Shown here one piece after another: positions 35,033 to 45,748 of a stretch of DNA of 64,000 nucleotides. Origin of the DNA: Argonema galeatum A003/A1 (GTDB lineage: Bacteria; Cyanobacteriota; Cyanobacteriia; Cyanobacteriales; Aerosakkonemataceae). Position numbers and translations under genes: made by a program. The first letter of the stretch is position 1; each line of letters begins with the position of its first letter. The stretch covers positions 62,001 to 126,000 of the forward strand of contig NZ_JAIQZM010000006.1 in assembly GCF_023333595.1 (NCBI RefSeq), read 5' to 3'. The notes beneath the pieces were generated by a model, which searched no databases, was not told the DNA's origin, and saw only the letters and a list, made by a program, of their open reading frames with translations.

Positions 35033-37891
35033 TTAGGAGTTGGGGAGGAACTCTTTGATAAAAGTTGTTAGTGAGTTTAGTTCGCAGCTTTCAGCAAGTT
35101 CTGAAAGCTTTTGAGCAAAAGGTACAAGTTTAGGATCGGCTTGTTTGAGTTGCTCGGCTAACTCTACAATTCCATCCAAATCTCCCATTTGGGCTAGTTG
35201 GTTGAGGTGCTGCAAGATGTCTGCTGAAGGACGTGCGATCGCGTCAGGCTCTATATCTTCACCAGCGTTAGGTTTTGTATCTGGATGTTCGATATTGGTG
35301 TCATAAAGCCATTTTAGTTCGAGGTATTTTTGGATTAATAGAAATAGGTTTTCTGCATCAAGCGGTTTTGGTAAGAACTCATTCGCACCAGCATCAACGC
35401 TTTTGAACTGATCGGCTTCAAAGACACTTGCAGAAGATGCGATCGCAGGAGTATCTTTAAACTCTGATAACCGTCGTAACCGTCTGAGCATTTCAAAGCC
35501 ATCCATCACAGGCATTACCAAATCGGTGATAATCAGATCGGGATGAATCATCGCGGCTTTGTCTAGCCCTTCCTCACCGTTAGTAGCTTCAATCACCTCA
35601 AAGCCGATCGGTTCGAGCAAACTTACCAAGACAGAGCGATTTTCCCAACGATCGTCGATCGCCAGAATTTTACGCATTGGCCCTTGATAGCCGACGATCG
35701 TACCATGCTGGACTGTTCTGGAGGAGTCTGCCCAGTTTTGGGCTTCTGGCAATTCTACATCAAACCAGAAGGTGCTGCTTTTGCCAAATTCGCTTTGCAC
35801 CTCCAGCGCACTCCCCATAAGTGAGACAATTTTTTGAGTAATTGCCAATCCCAACCCCGTTCCTTCTGCTTGTTTCTTAGCATCTCCAACTTGTTCAAAC
35901 GGCAGGAATATTTTATCTAACTGCTCCGGTTTCATCCCAACTCCGGTATCTTCAATTATGAAGCGAATTTGCCACATAGTGCTATAAGGCAACGACTCCT
36001 GTTGGGGTAAAGTACAATATAGCCCTTGTACTTTTGATGTCGCTTTGACCCGAAGTGTCACGCTGCCTTTATCGGTGAATTTGACAGCATTTCCCAGCAG
36101 ATTGATCAATACTTGGCGCAGACGTTTTTCATCAGCTTGAATGCCTGTTGGTAAATCTCCATCGGGTTGGTAAATGAAGCTAATTCCTTTTTGCTCGGCA
36201 CGAATTCTACACATTTCGGCAATGCCTTGCAGAAAGGACGGAAAATGAAAAGCACTCTTGTTGAGTTCCATTTTCCGGGCTTCAATTTTGGACAGGTCGA
36301 GGATATCGTTGATCAGCATCAACAAGTGAGAGCCGCATTGATGGATAATGCCGATACCTTTGCGCCCCTTTTCTGTCATCGGTTCAGTGCGTTGAAGAAT
36401 TTGGGTATAACCGAGAATGCCGTTGAGTGGTGTGCGTAACTCATGGCTCATGTTGGCTAGGAATTCACTCTTGGCTTTGTTAGCGCTGTCAGCGAATTCT
36501 TTGGCGTATTTAAGTTCGGCGGTGCGTTCTTCTACTCGAAGTTCGAGTTCTTGATTTGTTTTTTCTAAAGCGGTGAAGGAGTCCCGTAATTGCTGTGCCA
36601 TGCGGTTGAATGATTGGGCAAGGATACCCAGTTCTTTGACTTCGGAGGCTTCGACATTTTGGTCGATTTCTCCCTGTGCGATCGCTTCTGATGCCTGACT
36701 CAGCCGCCAAATTGGTCTGGCAATCCAGCGTGAGGTATAGATACCCAAAACGGTTGCCAGACCCAATGCACCTAAGCATAACAAAATAGTGTTGAATGTA
36801 TTAGCATTAATTTGCGCCATGAAGTCTGATTCGGGCATGGCGATGACAACCAACCAATCGAGTCCCCATTCATCTTGCCAAGGTGTGACCTGTACAAACT
36901 GGCGTTGACCCTTCAGCATGAACTCTATCTGCTGGCTATTTTGGATAGTTTTGAGATCGCGGTAATGTTTAATTAGATATTGAGATGTAGCTTGAATTAA
37001 AGTGTCCTTACTTTCAAAACCCCTCAATCGCTGTGGCTTCCCATTCGTAACTGTAAATACCGGAACATCGCTGGAACTGGCGACTAAAAAATTATTGCGT
37101 TCTAGGATAAAAGTTTTACTATGTTGGCTAACTTTAATTTCTCGAAGAAAGTCACTAATTTGGGAAAGTCGCTGTTCAACACCGACACTACCGATTAGCT
37201 TACCGAATGCGCCATAAATGGGTCGGCTAGTGGCGATCGAGAGCGGATAACCATTGGTTTCCCACTGATAAATTTCGCTCCATCCCGGCTTTCCGGTTTC
37301 AACTCCTTTGGCATACCACCCTTCTTTCTGATATTGATATTTTTTTGTTATTTCAAATAGTTGGATTGGCTTACCTTGCGCGTTGGTTGCATAATTGTAC
37401 AGATCGGGATTTCTATAGCGATTGGGTAAAACAAGACTGATGTCCGGGTTGCCGTGGTTGGGAATTGTCGCTTCGCGATAGTAGCCTGATGCAATAAAAT
37501 CTCCCTTTTTAGATCCGTAAAGGATATAACCGACGTTGTAAGTTTTTACTTGTTTGTAGAAGAATTGAACCAGTCGATCGGCATCTTGCGGATTGAGCAA
37601 TCCCATGTCAATTTGTTCGCCGTTAATTTGAGTGAGATAGCGAGTAGCCGCTGCATAGCTATCGAGGTGTTGGTCGATTCGATCGCTGACTTCAGTTTGC
37701 AATTTACCTGCAAGTTCGTTCACCGCTTTTTGTCCGTTCCGCAGCGATAGGTATCCGGTCAGTCCCACAGCCGCAAAAATTTGTACGATGAATGGAACAA
37801 CCAGAACAGTGCGGAGAGGAATTTTACTGGAGGTTTTGGCAGACGGATGGGTTATGGACTTAGAAGGCATGGCACTGAGATTGAGAATCAT
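35033..37891 (-). CDS. Membrane hybrid histidine kinase with Cache sensor
   Basis: 952 residues. TM1 is at about 26-48 ([20 protein letters not shown]). A large extracytoplasmic dCache-like domain runs from about 50 to 350, and TM2 is near 367-388. HAMP follows ([20 protein letters not shown]), then a coiled coil and HisKA with [17 protein letters not shown]. The HATPase domain has [15 protein letters not shown] and [14 protein letters not shown]. The receiver has Asp in [17 protein letters not shown], and a roughly 90-residue helical tail ends the protein. It should sense a small molecule in the periplasm. It lies upstream on the same strand as the two REC-kinases, a plausible phosphate source for them. 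Confidence 0.93.
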   Translation of the reverse strand: MILNLSAMPSKSITHPSAKTSSKIPLRTVLVVPFIVQIFAAVGLTGYLSLRNGQKAVNELAGKLQTEVSDRIDQHLDSYAAATRYLTQINGEQIDMGLLNPQDADRLVQFFYKQVKTYNVGYILYGSKKGDFIASGYYREATIPNHGNPDISLVLPNRYRNPDLYNYATNAQGKPIQLFEITKKYQYQKEGWYAKGVETGKPGWSEIYQWETNGYPLSIATSRPIYGAFGKLIGSVGVEQRLSQISDFLREIKVSQHSKTFILERNNFLVASSSDVPVFTVTNGKPQRLRGFESKDTLIQATSQYLIKHYRDLKTIQNSQQIEFMLKGQRQFVQVTPWQDEWGLDWLVVIAMPESDFMAQINANTFNTILLCLGALGLATVLGIYTSRWIARPIWRLSQASEAIAQGEIDQNVEASEVKELGILAQSFNRMAQQLRDSFTALEKTNQELELRVEERTAELKYAKEFADSANKAKSEFLANMSHELRTPLNGILGYTQILQRTEPMTEKGRKGIGIIHQCGSHLLMLINDILDLSKIEARKMELNKSAFHFPSFLQGIAEMCRIRAEQKGISFIYQPDGDLPTGIQADEKRLRQVLINLLGNAVKFTDKGSVTLRVKATSKVQGLYCTLPQQESLPYSTMWQIRFIIEDTGVGMKPEQLDKIFLPFEQVGDAKKQAEGTGLGLAITQKIVSLMGSALEVQSEFGKSSTFWFDVELPEAQNWADSSRTVQHGTIVGYQGPMRKILAIDDRWENRSVLVSLLEPIGFEVIEATNGEEGLDKAAMIHPDLIITDLVMPVMDGFEMLRRLRRLSEFKDTPAIASSASVFEADQFKSVDAGANEFLPKPLDAENLFLLIQKYLELKWLYDTNIEHPDTKPNAGEDIEPDAIARPSADILQHLNQLAQMGDLDGIVELAEQLKQADPKLVPFAQKLSELAESCELNSLTTFIKEFLPNS

Positions 37892-38146
37892 CTATCATAA
37901 GACCTATATCTTATGCTTCCCCAATATAGTTCGGAATTACCTTGTGCTGTGAAAAATTTGTGGCGATCGCTATTGACCCCAGCTATCTCAGTGTAACAAG
38001 CGTATTATCCTCTTCGGCGGAGCGATCGCAAACAACAGCCCGCTTAGTTGCACAGAAACCAGGCATTTATCGAGACGCTTGACAGGATCTGATTCCTAAT
38101 CGCCATTTTTTAGGATAAAATTGAACATCACGGCACAACACGGACA

Positions 38147-38868
38147 ATGCTCAGATCCTTTAAAACCAAACTGAAGCTTTGCGACCGACAAGGCACTCTC
38201 ATGGCCCGACACGCAGGCTACAGTCGGTGGATCTACAACTGGGCTATAAGATTGTGGGGTGAAGCCTATAAAGCTGGCCTAAAACCATCTGCCAACAAAC
38301 TAAAAAAATTCTTCACCAACCACATCAAGCCACTTTACCCCTGGATGAACGAATTGTCCTCAAAAGTATACCAATATACTTTTGGCTCTTCCGTACTTAG
38401 TGTGCCAAATTATTAGTTTTTTGGTGCCTTACACCTTAGCTGGCTGGGATTTCAAAGCGATCGTCCCCAAAGCCGCATACCATAGAGCAAGCTAATGGTG
38501 GAAATAATCTCAAAGCCTTACCTAGCAAAGTTTTGAGGATAAATTTAAGTTAATTTAGCACACTAAGTACGGAAGAGCCGAATGTGTCGGGAATTATGAA
38601 AAATCACTCTCTAGCAGGGGCAATTGCTGATGCGGGATTTTCCGAATTTGGGCGGCAACTAGAATATAAGTGTGCCTGGTATGGGAGTGAATTAATTGTA
38701 GCGTCAAGATGGTATCCATCTAGTCAACTATGTAGTTCTTGTCATCATCAGCAATTCCTGTCGCTGTCCGTGAGGGTTTTTAAGTGTTTTAAGTGTGGGT
38801 TTGAGATCGATCGAGATTTAAACGCCTCGATCAATCTGGAGAACTATCCGTACACTGCCGTTGGCTAA
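38147..38868 (+). pseudogene. Broken TnpB gene
   Basis: The left piece (38147-38383) keeps the TnpB start LRSFKTKLKLCDRQGTLMAR with GYSRWIYNWAIRLWGEAYKA. The right piece (38580-38868) keeps IMKNHSLAGAIADAGFSEFG, the zinc ribbon LCSSCHHQQFLSLS...CFKCG and the catalytic FEIDRDLNASIN. About 170 central residues, with the first two RuvC residues, are missing. A 196-bp inverted-repeat element sits exactly at the gap. It differs clearly from the intact TnpB at 30247. It cannot be active, though its right end might still yield RNA. Confidence 0.88.
38384..38579. mobile_element. 196-bp MITE with ISL3-like ends
   Basis: The ends GGCTCTTCCGTACTTAGTGT and its exact complement form a 22-base perfect inverted repeat, extending imperfectly into CAAATTA/TAAATTA. 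GGCTCTT termini resemble ISL3-family insertion sequences. No transposase frame lies inside. No target duplication is seen, because the flanks are different parts of tnpB. A deletion must therefore have accompanied or followed insertion. Confidence 0.85.
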
Positions 38869-38994
38869 ACGGTGGAAGCCTGTGGAGGGTTAATTGCTCC
38901 GATGCCCCCGATGAATCAGGAAGTAAACTTCAAGCTGTTCAGGTTTATACCTTAATGTCTGGCTTTGTATCAGTTTTATGTAGCAGGTTGGCAC

Positions 38995-41900
38995 ATGGAT
39001 CTTTCGCCCGAACCCGTAAAGGCAACTTTAGTGGATGAAATTTTCCCCGATGGCGGGGAGATGGGTCAACTTATGCGATCGCGCGACTGGTCTGCCACTC
39101 CCCTTGGCCCTGCGGACAACTGGCCGCAGAGTTTGCGGACATCGGTCAGCATCTGTTTGGCATCCCGCTTCCCCATACTCATCTGGTGGGGGCCAGAACT
39201 CATCAAAATCTACAACGATGCCTATCGCCCCATCCTGGGGGCCACAAAACACCCTCAAGCCTTGGGACAGCCAGGACGGGATTGCTGGCCGGAGATTTGG
39301 GACATTATCGGCCCGATGCTAGAAGGCGTCAGAGAAGAGGGTAAAGCTACCTGGTCTGACGATAGTATGCTGCCCCTCGATCGCAACGGTTTCGTAGAGG
39401 AATGTTACTTCACCTTTTCTTATAGTCCGATTCGGGATGAAACGGGCGCTGTCGGTGGTGTGTTCACTGCCGTTACGGAAACTACGCGCAGGGTGCTGGG
39501 AGAACGGCGTTTGCAGACATTGCGCGACCTAGCGGCAAACACCACCGAGGCGAAAACTGTTGAAGAAGCTTGTGCTTTAGCTGCCAACACTTTAGTTAAT
39601 AACACCGCCGATATTCCCTTTGCCTTACTTTATTTGCTGGATGCAAATAGTTCCGGCGCTACTTTGGCCGCAACAACTGGTTGTAAAGACTCTTTTTGCG
39701 AAAGCTTAGGTTTTACCGCAGATGAAGAAGATAAACCCATTGCGAAACTGCTAGCGCAGGTGGCACAGACAAACCAAGCTCAGTTATTGCATATTTCCGA
39801 TCTAAAATTGCCAATTGAACCGGGAAAACTTCAATCTCAAATCTCAAATCTCAAATCTCAAATTCAATCCGTACTGATATTACCAGTAGCGCGAGCCGGA
39901 AAAGACAGGCCAGCAGGAATACTGGTAGCCGGTATCAGTCCATTTTTAAGCCTTGATGAAGACTATCGTGGATTTTTCGAGCTAGTCGCCGGACAGGTTG
40001 CCAGCGCAGTAGCCAATGCAAGTGCCTACGAAGAAGAACGCCAGCGATCGGAAGCCCTGGCAGAATTATATCGAGCCAAGACAGCCTTTTTCAGCAATGT
40101 CAGCCACGAGTTTCGCACCCCGCTGACCCTGTTGCTTAGCCCGGTTGAAGATGCTTTGGCAGATACTGAAAATTTACTGCCGACAATGCAGCGCGATCGC
40201 GTTGAGATTGTCCACCGCAACAGTTTGCGTCTGCTCAAGCTAGTCAATACCCTGCTCGACTTTTCCCGCATTGAAGCAGGAAGGGAAGAAGCTGTCTGCG
40301 AACCGATTGACTTAGCCGCCTTCACCGCAGAACTGGCAAGCGTATGGCGATCGACTATAGAAAAAGCCGGATTGCGCCTGATAGTAAAATGTCCCACTTT
40401 GTCAGAACCTGTGTACGCAGACAGGGAAATGTGGGAAAAAATCGTTTTTAACCTAATTTCTAACGCTTTTAAATTTACTTTTGCAGGTGAAATCTCGGTA
40501 ACCTTACGCGCTTGCGCCTCTAGCGTCGAGCTGGAAGTGGGAGACACGGGTACTGGCATCCCGCCAGAAGAACTTCCCCATCTTTTCGAGCGATTCCACC
40601 GCGTGCGGGGTGCGGCATCGCGCACCCATGAAGGAACCGGCATTGGTTTAGCCTTGGTACAGGAGTTAGTTCGGTTGCACGGTGGAACTGTGCAGGTAGC
40701 CAGCATTGTTGGTGAAGGTACAACCTTTACGGTATCGATTCCCACTTGGTTGTCATCAAAAACAGTTGGTGATGAAGAGGGCAGGGGGGACAGGGGGAGC
40801 GGGGGAGCGGGGGAGCGGGGGAGCGGGGAGGAAAAGGAGGACTCTTTGTGCCAACCAACTACATTAGACCGCACCCTAAGAAGCGGAAGAAGGGGCGCTG
40901 AGGGTCAATCCAAAATCCAAAATCCAAAATCCAAAATTTCATATCCCCTGGGTGCTGCCCCCTACATCGAAGAGGCATCGCGATGGTTGGTGGAAGAAGC
41001 GATTGAGCAAACGGGCTTCAAAACTCAAAACTCTAAGAATCCCCGCATCCTCCTGGCTGATGACAATGCAGATATGCGAGATTATGTCAAGCGCCTGCTA
41101 GAGCAAAGCTACGAAGTGGAAACAGTGGCAGATGGAGCTGCGGCTTTAGTTGCGGCGATCGATCGCATCCCAGACTTGGTGCTTACCGATGTAATGATGC
41201 CGGGGTTAGACGGCTTCGAGTTGCTGCGCCAGTTGCGTGCCGATCCCCGCACAAGAGAAGTACCGATAATTCTTCTATCCGCTCGCGCTGGGGAAGAATC
41301 TCGCGTTGAGGGGCTAGAAGCGGGAGCGGATGACTACCTGATCAAGCCCTTTTCTGCGCGTGAGTTGGTTGCCCGTGTAGATGCCAATTTGAAGATGGCG
41401 CGTATTCGCAGAGAGGCGGCAGTGAGGGAGCGTGCTGCCCGCATAGAAGCCGAAGCCGCACAGGAAAAAGTATCTCACATTCTGGAAAGTATTGGCGACG
41501 GATTTGTGGCGTTCGATCGCGAATGGCGATACACCTATTTAAACAAGAAAGCAACGGAACTTATCCGCAAATCTCAGGAAGAATTGCTTGGTAAGAGTAT
41601 ATGGGAAGTGTTTCCAGACGCGATCGGCAGCAAATATTATACTGAGCTTCATCGAGCTAGAGCCGAGCAAATTCCTGTACATTTTGAGTATTACTATCCA
41701 CCTTTAGATAGTTGGTTTGAAAACGACGCCTATCCCACCGCCGACGGAATTTCTGTTTTTGGTCGCGACATCAGCGATCGCAAACGAGCCCAAGCCGAAC
41801 GAGAACAAATGATTAAGCTCCTAGAAAGCGAGCAGGCGCTCTTAGAAGCAGTATTGCAGCAGATGCCAGCCGCTGCGATCGTTGCCGAAGCTCCTTCAGG

Positions 41901-44379
41901 AAAGCTACTGCTTGGCAATAAGTTGGTGGAAAAGATTTGGCGTCAGCCTTTCCTAGAAGCAGATACGATTGAGCAATACCGAATTTATCAGGGTTTCCAC
42001 CTTGATGGGCAACCTTACGAAGCCGAAGAATGGCCTTTAGCGCGTTCTATTAGGAATGGTGAAGTAGTAACGGAAGAGGAGATTAATTTTCAGCGCGGTG
42101 ATGGCAGTTACGGTACGATGCGCGTCAGTTCTACCCCAATTTACAACTACGAAGGATCGATCGTTGCCGGAGTGATGACTTTTTACGATATCACCTCTAG
42201 CAAACGAGCAAAAGAAGAACTCAGAGCAAGTGAGGAAAAATTCAGAACTCTCGTTAATTCCATGCAGGATATCGTCTTCACTTTGGATCGAGAACAACGC
42301 TTTACAGGCGTGTTTGGTTCTTGGTTGGAGAGAACTAACTTTCAGGCGGAATTCTTTTTGGGTAAAACGCCACAGGAGATTTATGATTTGCCAAGTTCAG
42401 ATTTGAGATTGCCGCAATCTGAAATTTCAAATCTAAAATTACCGGCGGCTATTCACGAAGCAAGTCACAAAAAAGCGCTTTCTGGAGAAACGGTTGTTTA
42501 TGAGTGGTTATTTCAAAGCGTTAACGGCACCGAATACTGTCAGACTTCCCTATCGCCGCTGCGAGATGCCAACGGGGATATTATTGGAGTAGTTGGAGTG
42601 GGGCGCGATATTACTCAACTGCATCGCGGCAAGGAAGTGCAACGTTTTCTTGCCGAAGCTAGCAAAGTGCTGACAGCAACGCTTGATTACGAGACGACGC
42701 TCAAGAGTGTAGCGCGTCTGGCAGTGCCTTATTTGGCTGACTACTGCGTTATTTTCGTGTTGGAGGAGGAGGATCGGATTCGCCGAGTGGCAGTTGCCCA
42801 CAGAGATGCGGCAAAAGAGGCTCTGCTCAAGGAACTGCAAGCGTACCCGCTCGACCTCAATTCGCAAGCTCCCGTTGCTCAGGTGCTGCGTAAGCGTCAG
42901 CCGTTGCTTGTTCAGGAGGTTTCTGATTCCATCTTGGAGGCTATTAGCTGCGAGGTTAACCAGGATCGCATCCTGCGTGAACTCGATCCGAAATCGTTGG
43001 TGATAGTGCCTCTTGTGGCGCGGGGGCAAATGCTGGGTGCGATCGGTTTTACTTATGCAGAATCTGGACGTCGCTATCAGCAAAGCGATCTAGCTTTGGC
43101 TGAAGATCTAGCCTACCGCGCTGCTTTAGCTTTCTCTCTAGCACAGCTCTACCGCAAATCTCAAGAGGCGAATCGCATTAAAGATGAGTTTCTGGCAATT
43201 GTGTCTCACGAATTGCGGACGCCTTTGAATGCGATACTGGGTTGGGCAACTTTGCTGCGTACCCGCAAGTTTGATGAAGCAAGGACGGCGAGCGCTCTGG
43301 AGACGATCGAACGCAATGCGCGATCGCAAAGTCAGCTGATTGAAGATCTTTTGGATGTCTCGCGAATGCTGCGGGACAAACTCTCCCTAAATCTCCGCAC
43401 CCTCGACCTTGTTACGGTGATCGAGGCAGCTACCGAAGCTGTACGTCCAACAGCTCAGAACAATAATATCGAACTGAAATTAATATTGTGCGATCGGGGT
43501 TGTTTAGTCTCCGCTGATTTCAATCGCTTGCAGCAAGTTGTGTGGAATTTGCTCTCCAATGCGATTAAGTTTACACCCTCTGGGGGACAGGTGGAGATTC
43601 GACTGTCAATTAATTTTGGATTGGAAGATACCGCATTACAATCGAATATCGTCGCATCAAAAGAACAACCTACTAATCCAAAATCGCCTTATGCCCAAAT
43701 CACAGTAAGCGATACTGGCAAAGGCATTAGTCCCAATTTTCTGCCTTATGTGTTCGATCGCTTTCGCCAAGCCGATAGTACAACGACAAGGGAACAAGGA
43801 GGGCTGGGATTGGGATTGGCAATTGTGCGTCACTTGGTAGATCTGCACGGCGGTACTGTCTGTGCGGCTAGCGATGGAGAAGGAAAGGGTGCGACTTTCA
43901 CAGTGAAACTACCACTGCTTCAAGGGATTGAGGATCGGCGATTGAGCATTGAGAACTTCCCAGTCCCCAGTCCCCAGTCCCCAGTCCCCAGTCCCCTCTC
44001 TGGTTTGCAGGTACTTGTTGTTGATGACGAAGCCGATACGCGAGATTTCCTGACTACAGCACTCGAAGAGTATGGGGCTAAGGTAATGGCTGCGGACTCG
44101 ACGGAATCGGCGCTGGAAGCATTGCAGGAGTGGAAGGCAAATGTACTGGTAAGCGATATCGGGATGCCCGGTGAGGATGGTTATGCTCTCATCCGCAAGC
44201 TGAGAGCCTTGGAGTCGGAGCGTGGGGGATCGCTTCCGGCTGTAGCGCTGACGGCATATGCGATGGAAAAAGACCGGATCGAGGCTCTGGATGCGGGTTT
44301 TCAGAGGCATTTGTCGAAGCCGATCGATCCTATTGAGTTGGTGAGTGCGATCGAACAACTTGTGAAAACTAAAAGTTAG
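38995..44379 (+). CDS. Giant hybrid histidine kinase (two kinase and two receiver modules)
   Basis: 1794 residues from ATG 38995; a TTG ten codons upstream is also in frame. In order: PAS-like (WSATPLGPADNWPQSLRT), GAF (about 185-350), HisKA-1 (FSNVSHEFRTPLTLLLSP), HATPase-1 (VGDTGTGIPPEELPHLFERF), and REC-1 with Asp in LVLTDVMMPGLDGFELL. Then come three PAS domains (about 835-1215), GAF (1230-1385), HisKA-2 ([18 protein letters not shown]), HATPase-2, and REC-2 with Asp in VLVSDIGMPGEDGYALI. There are no membrane helices. Repeat-coded linkers appear before REC-1 (RGSGGAGERGSGE; IQNPKSKI) and before REC-2 (PVPSPQSPVPSP). It may integrate redox, light or ligand cues. The output is unknown. Confidence 0.93.
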   Translation: MDLSPEPVKATLVDEIFPDGGEMGQLMRSRDWSATPLGPADNWPQSLRTSVSICLASRFPILIWWGPELIKIYNDAYRPILGATKHPQALGQPGRDCWPEIWDIIGPMLEGVREEGKATWSDDSMLPLDRNGFVEECYFTFSYSPIRDETGAVGGVFTAVTETTRRVLGERRLQTLRDLAANTTEAKTVEEACALAANTLVNNTADIPFALLYLLDANSSGATLAATTGCKDSFCESLGFTADEEDKPIAKLLAQVAQTNQAQLLHISDLKLPIEPGKLQSQISNLKSQIQSVLILPVARAGKDRPAGILVAGISPFLSLDEDYRGFFELVAGQVASAVANASAYEEERQRSEALAELYRAKTAFFSNVSHEFRTPLTLLLSPVEDALADTENLLPTMQRDRVEIVHRNSLRLLKLVNTLLDFSRIEAGREEAVCEPIDLAAFTAELASVWRSTIEKAGLRLIVKCPTLSEPVYADREMWEKIVFNLISNAFKFTFAGEISVTLRACASSVELEVGDTGTGIPPEELPHLFERFHRVRGAASRTHEGTGIGLALVQELVRLHGGTVQVASIVGEGTTFTVSIPTWLSSKTVGDEEGRGDRGSGGAGERGSGEEKEDSLCQPTTLDRTLRSGRRGAEGQSKIQNPKSKISYPLGAAPYIEEASRWLVEEAIEQTGFKTQNSKNPRILLADDNADMRDYVKRLLEQSYEVETVADGAAALVAAIDRIPDLVLTDVMMPGLDGFELLRQLRADPRTREVPIILLSARAGEESRVEGLEAGADDYLIKPFSARELVARVDANLKMARIRREAAVRERAARIEAEAAQEKVSHILESIGDGFVAFDREWRYTYLNKKATELIRKSQEELLGKSIWEVFPDAIGSKYYTELHRARAEQIPVHFEYYYPPLDSWFENDAYPTADGISVFGRDISDRKRAQAEREQMIKLLESEQALLEAVLQQMPAAAIVAEAPSGKLLLGNKLVEKIWRQPFLEADTIEQYRIYQGFHLDGQPYEAEEWPLARSIRNGEVVTEEEINFQRGDGSYGTMRVSSTPIYNYEGSIVAGVMTFYDITSSKRAKEELRASEEKFRTLVNSMQDIVFTLDREQRFTGVFGSWLERTNFQAEFFLGKTPQEIYDLPSSDLRLPQSEISNLKLPAAIHEASHKKALSGETVVYEWLFQSVNGTEYCQTSLSPLRDANGDIIGVVGVGRDITQLHRGKEVQRFLAEASKVLTATLDYETTLKSVARLAVPYLADYCVIFVLEEEDRIRRVAVAHRDAAKEALLKELQAYPLDLNSQAPVAQVLRKRQPLLVQEVSDSILEAISCEVNQDRILRELDPKSLVIVPLVARGQMLGAIGFTYAESGRRYQQSDLALAEDLAYRAALAFSLAQLYRKSQEANRIKDEFLAIVSHELRTPLNAILGWATLLRTRKFDEARTASALETIERNARSQSQLIEDLLDVSRMLRDKLSLNLRTLDLVTVIEAATEAVRPTAQNNNIELKLILCDRGCLVSADFNRLQQVVWNLLSNAIKFTPSGGQVEIRLSINFGLEDTALQSNIVASKEQPTNPKSPYAQITVSDTGKGISPNFLPYVFDRFRQADSTTTREQGGLGLGLAIVRHLVDLHGGTVCAASDGEGKGATFTVKLPLLQGIEDRRLSIENFPVPSPQSPVPSPLSGLQVLVVDDEADTRDFLTTALEEYGAKVMAADSTESALEALQEWKANVLVSDIGMPGEDGYALIRKLRALESERGGSLPAVALTAYAMEKDRIEALDAGFQRHLSKPIDPIELVSAIEQLVKTKS

Positions 44380-44497
44380 AATTTGTCATTGTTCATTAGT
44401 CATTGGTTAATGGAAAATACCAATAACTTTTAACTAATGACCAATCCCCAGGCCGAGTAAAATAGATATAGAAGAGTCTTTTTAGGAGATTTACCAG

Positions 44498-45070
44498 ATG
44501 TTTGTCAGCGAAAGCAGTATTTATATTTCTCGCGAAAACTATCTAAAAGGTGAAGAAATCAGTCCGATCCGGCACGAATATATTCGAGGAGAAGTTTTTG
44601 CAATGGCTGGTGGTACTCAAGCTCACAATATTATAGCAGGTAACATCTTCGCTTTGCTGAGAAACCACGTTCGGGGAACAGGATGTCGAGCTTTTGTAGA
44701 AAATATAAAAGTATTGATAGATGCTGCTGATGTATATTATTACCCCGACGTAACAGTAAGTTGCGATGAAAGAGATAGAAATTCGTCAGATTCTTTCATT
44801 CGCTATCCTTCCTTAGTTGTAGAAGTTTTATCTGACAATACAGAAGCGTTTGACAGAGGAGATAAGTTTGCTGATTACCAACAAATAGAAACTTTGCAAG
44901 AGTATGTATTAATCGGTCAAAAACGGCAAAAAATTGAGTGTTTCCGGCGCAATTCTGAGAGACGTTGGGAACTCTATACTTATCAAAAAGGGGAGGAAAT
45001 TTATTTGGCTAGTGTTAATTTTAGGACGGCTATTTCAGCTTTGTATGAGGATGTGGCGGAATTTAGTTAA
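44498..45070 (+). CDS. Uma2-family (DUF820) putative endonuclease
   Basis: 190 residues. SPIRHEYIRGEVFAMAGGTQ, then AHNIIAGNIFALL, VYYYPDVTVSCDERD and SLVVEVLSDNTEAFDRGDKF match the Uma2 restriction-endonuclease-like fold, with the D...E-x-L catalytic pattern present. It is found in large numbers in cyanobacteria and its biological role is not settled. TTAGGAGATTTACCAG upstream is a clear ribosome-binding site. Confidence 0.9.
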   Translation: MFVSESSIYISRENYLKGEEISPIRHEYIRGEVFAMAGGTQAHNIIAGNIFALLRNHVRGTGCRAFVENIKVLIDAADVYYYPDVTVSCDERDRNSSDSFIRYPSLVVEVLSDNTEAFDRGDKFADYQQIETLQEYVLIGQKRQKIECFRRNSERRWELYTYQKGEEIYLASVNFRTAISALYEDVAEFS

Positions 45071-45160
45071 AATGGTAGCTGTGCCTGGTTGTAGGGACAC
45101 GGCATAATTAAACTTGCGTCTTTCGGAATTGTTATGCTAGTGTTTATGGTGAACATTTTT

Positions 45161-45224
45161 GTAGGGACACGGCATCATAAATATGTCGGTATAAATAAAA
45201 ATTTTAATTATGCCGTGTCCCTAC
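45161..45224. repeat. MITE-like element, GTAGGGACACGGCAT ends
   Basis: GTAGGGACACGGCAT (45161) pairs with ATGCCGTGTCCCTAC (ending 45224). An extra left end of the same sequence stands alone at 45091-45105, suggesting a nested or partly deleted copy. The 45071-45478 gap holds this, the next repeat and a gene fragment. Confidence 0.8.
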
Positions 45225-45249
45225 AGCATAATTAACCCGAAATAACCAA

Positions 45250-45315
45250 GTAGGGGCGGGTTTTGCCATTATTCTGGTCTGAAAACCATAAATTATCTGC
45301 CAAACCCGCCTCTAC
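45250..45315. repeat. MITE-like element, GTAGGGGCGGGTTT ends
   Basis: GTAGGGGCGGGTTTTGCC pairs imperfectly with GGCAAACCCGCCTCTAC over a 66-base span. It is related at its outer bases to the other GTAGGG elements. Confidence 0.8.
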
Positions 45316-45347
45316 AGGTTGCCTGTACCTCACCCACTCGCCAGCTG

Positions 45348-45423
45348 CTATAATATTTCTAAAAAGTCCTGCACGACTCGATCTGGTTTTTCTTTGCATT
45401 GGATAATGTCGTAATGCTGGACA
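45348..45423 (-). pseudogene. Fragment of the vMAP-like gene C-terminus
   Basis: On the minus strand it reads QHYDIIQCKEKPDRVVQDFL then EIL and stop. This corresponds to the last residues QHYDATQCREQPDRVVQDFL of the gene at 46047-46871. The two copies are direct repeats about 715 bases apart and flank the ParD/ParE module. Confidence 0.8.
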
Positions 45424-45478
45424 TTTTTGGGGAATACATATAAAATTAGATAATTACCTAATCAAGCCAAACTAGCTT

Positions 45479-45748
45479 ATGAATATAGCATTAACACGGG
45501 AGCAAGAAGAGTTTGTTAATACCCTGGTAGAAAGCGGTAAATACTTATCTGCTAGTGATGTTATTCGTGAAGGAATAAGGCTTTTGGAGGATCGCTATAT
45601 TGTGTACCAAGCGCGACTTGCTGAACTCCAAAAGGAAATCGATATTGGCATGGAACAGCTTGAGAGAGGAGAAAAGATTGATGGGAGAGAGTTGATCAAG
45701 CGGCTACATGAGAAAAACCGGCAAAGTGCCGAAGGTAAATCGGAATGA
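45479..45748 (+). CDS. ParD-like antitoxin
   Basis: 89 residues. The N-terminal ribbon-helix-helix MNIALTREQEEFVNTLVESG followed by KYLSASDVIREGIRLLEDR is the type II ParD (CC2985-like) DNA-binding domain. The charged C-terminal half should bind and neutralise the toxin. It overlaps the toxin gene by four bases (ATGA). It probably represses its own promoter as a ParD-ParE complex. Confidence 0.92.
   Translation: MNIALTREQEEFVNTLVESGKYLSASDVIREGIRLLEDRYIVYQARLAELQKEIDIGMEQLERGEKIDGRELIKRLHEKNRQSAEGKSE

Noticed and set aside
40026..40874. 282-residue open frame antisense to the giant kinase
   Set aside because: The plus strand encodes clear HisKA and HATPase motifs. The antisense frame is Ser/Arg-rich without any known pattern, as expected for a shadow.
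42550..43083. 177-residue minus-strand frame
   Set aside because: It lies opposite the GAF domain of the giant kinase and has no recognisable domain or start signal.
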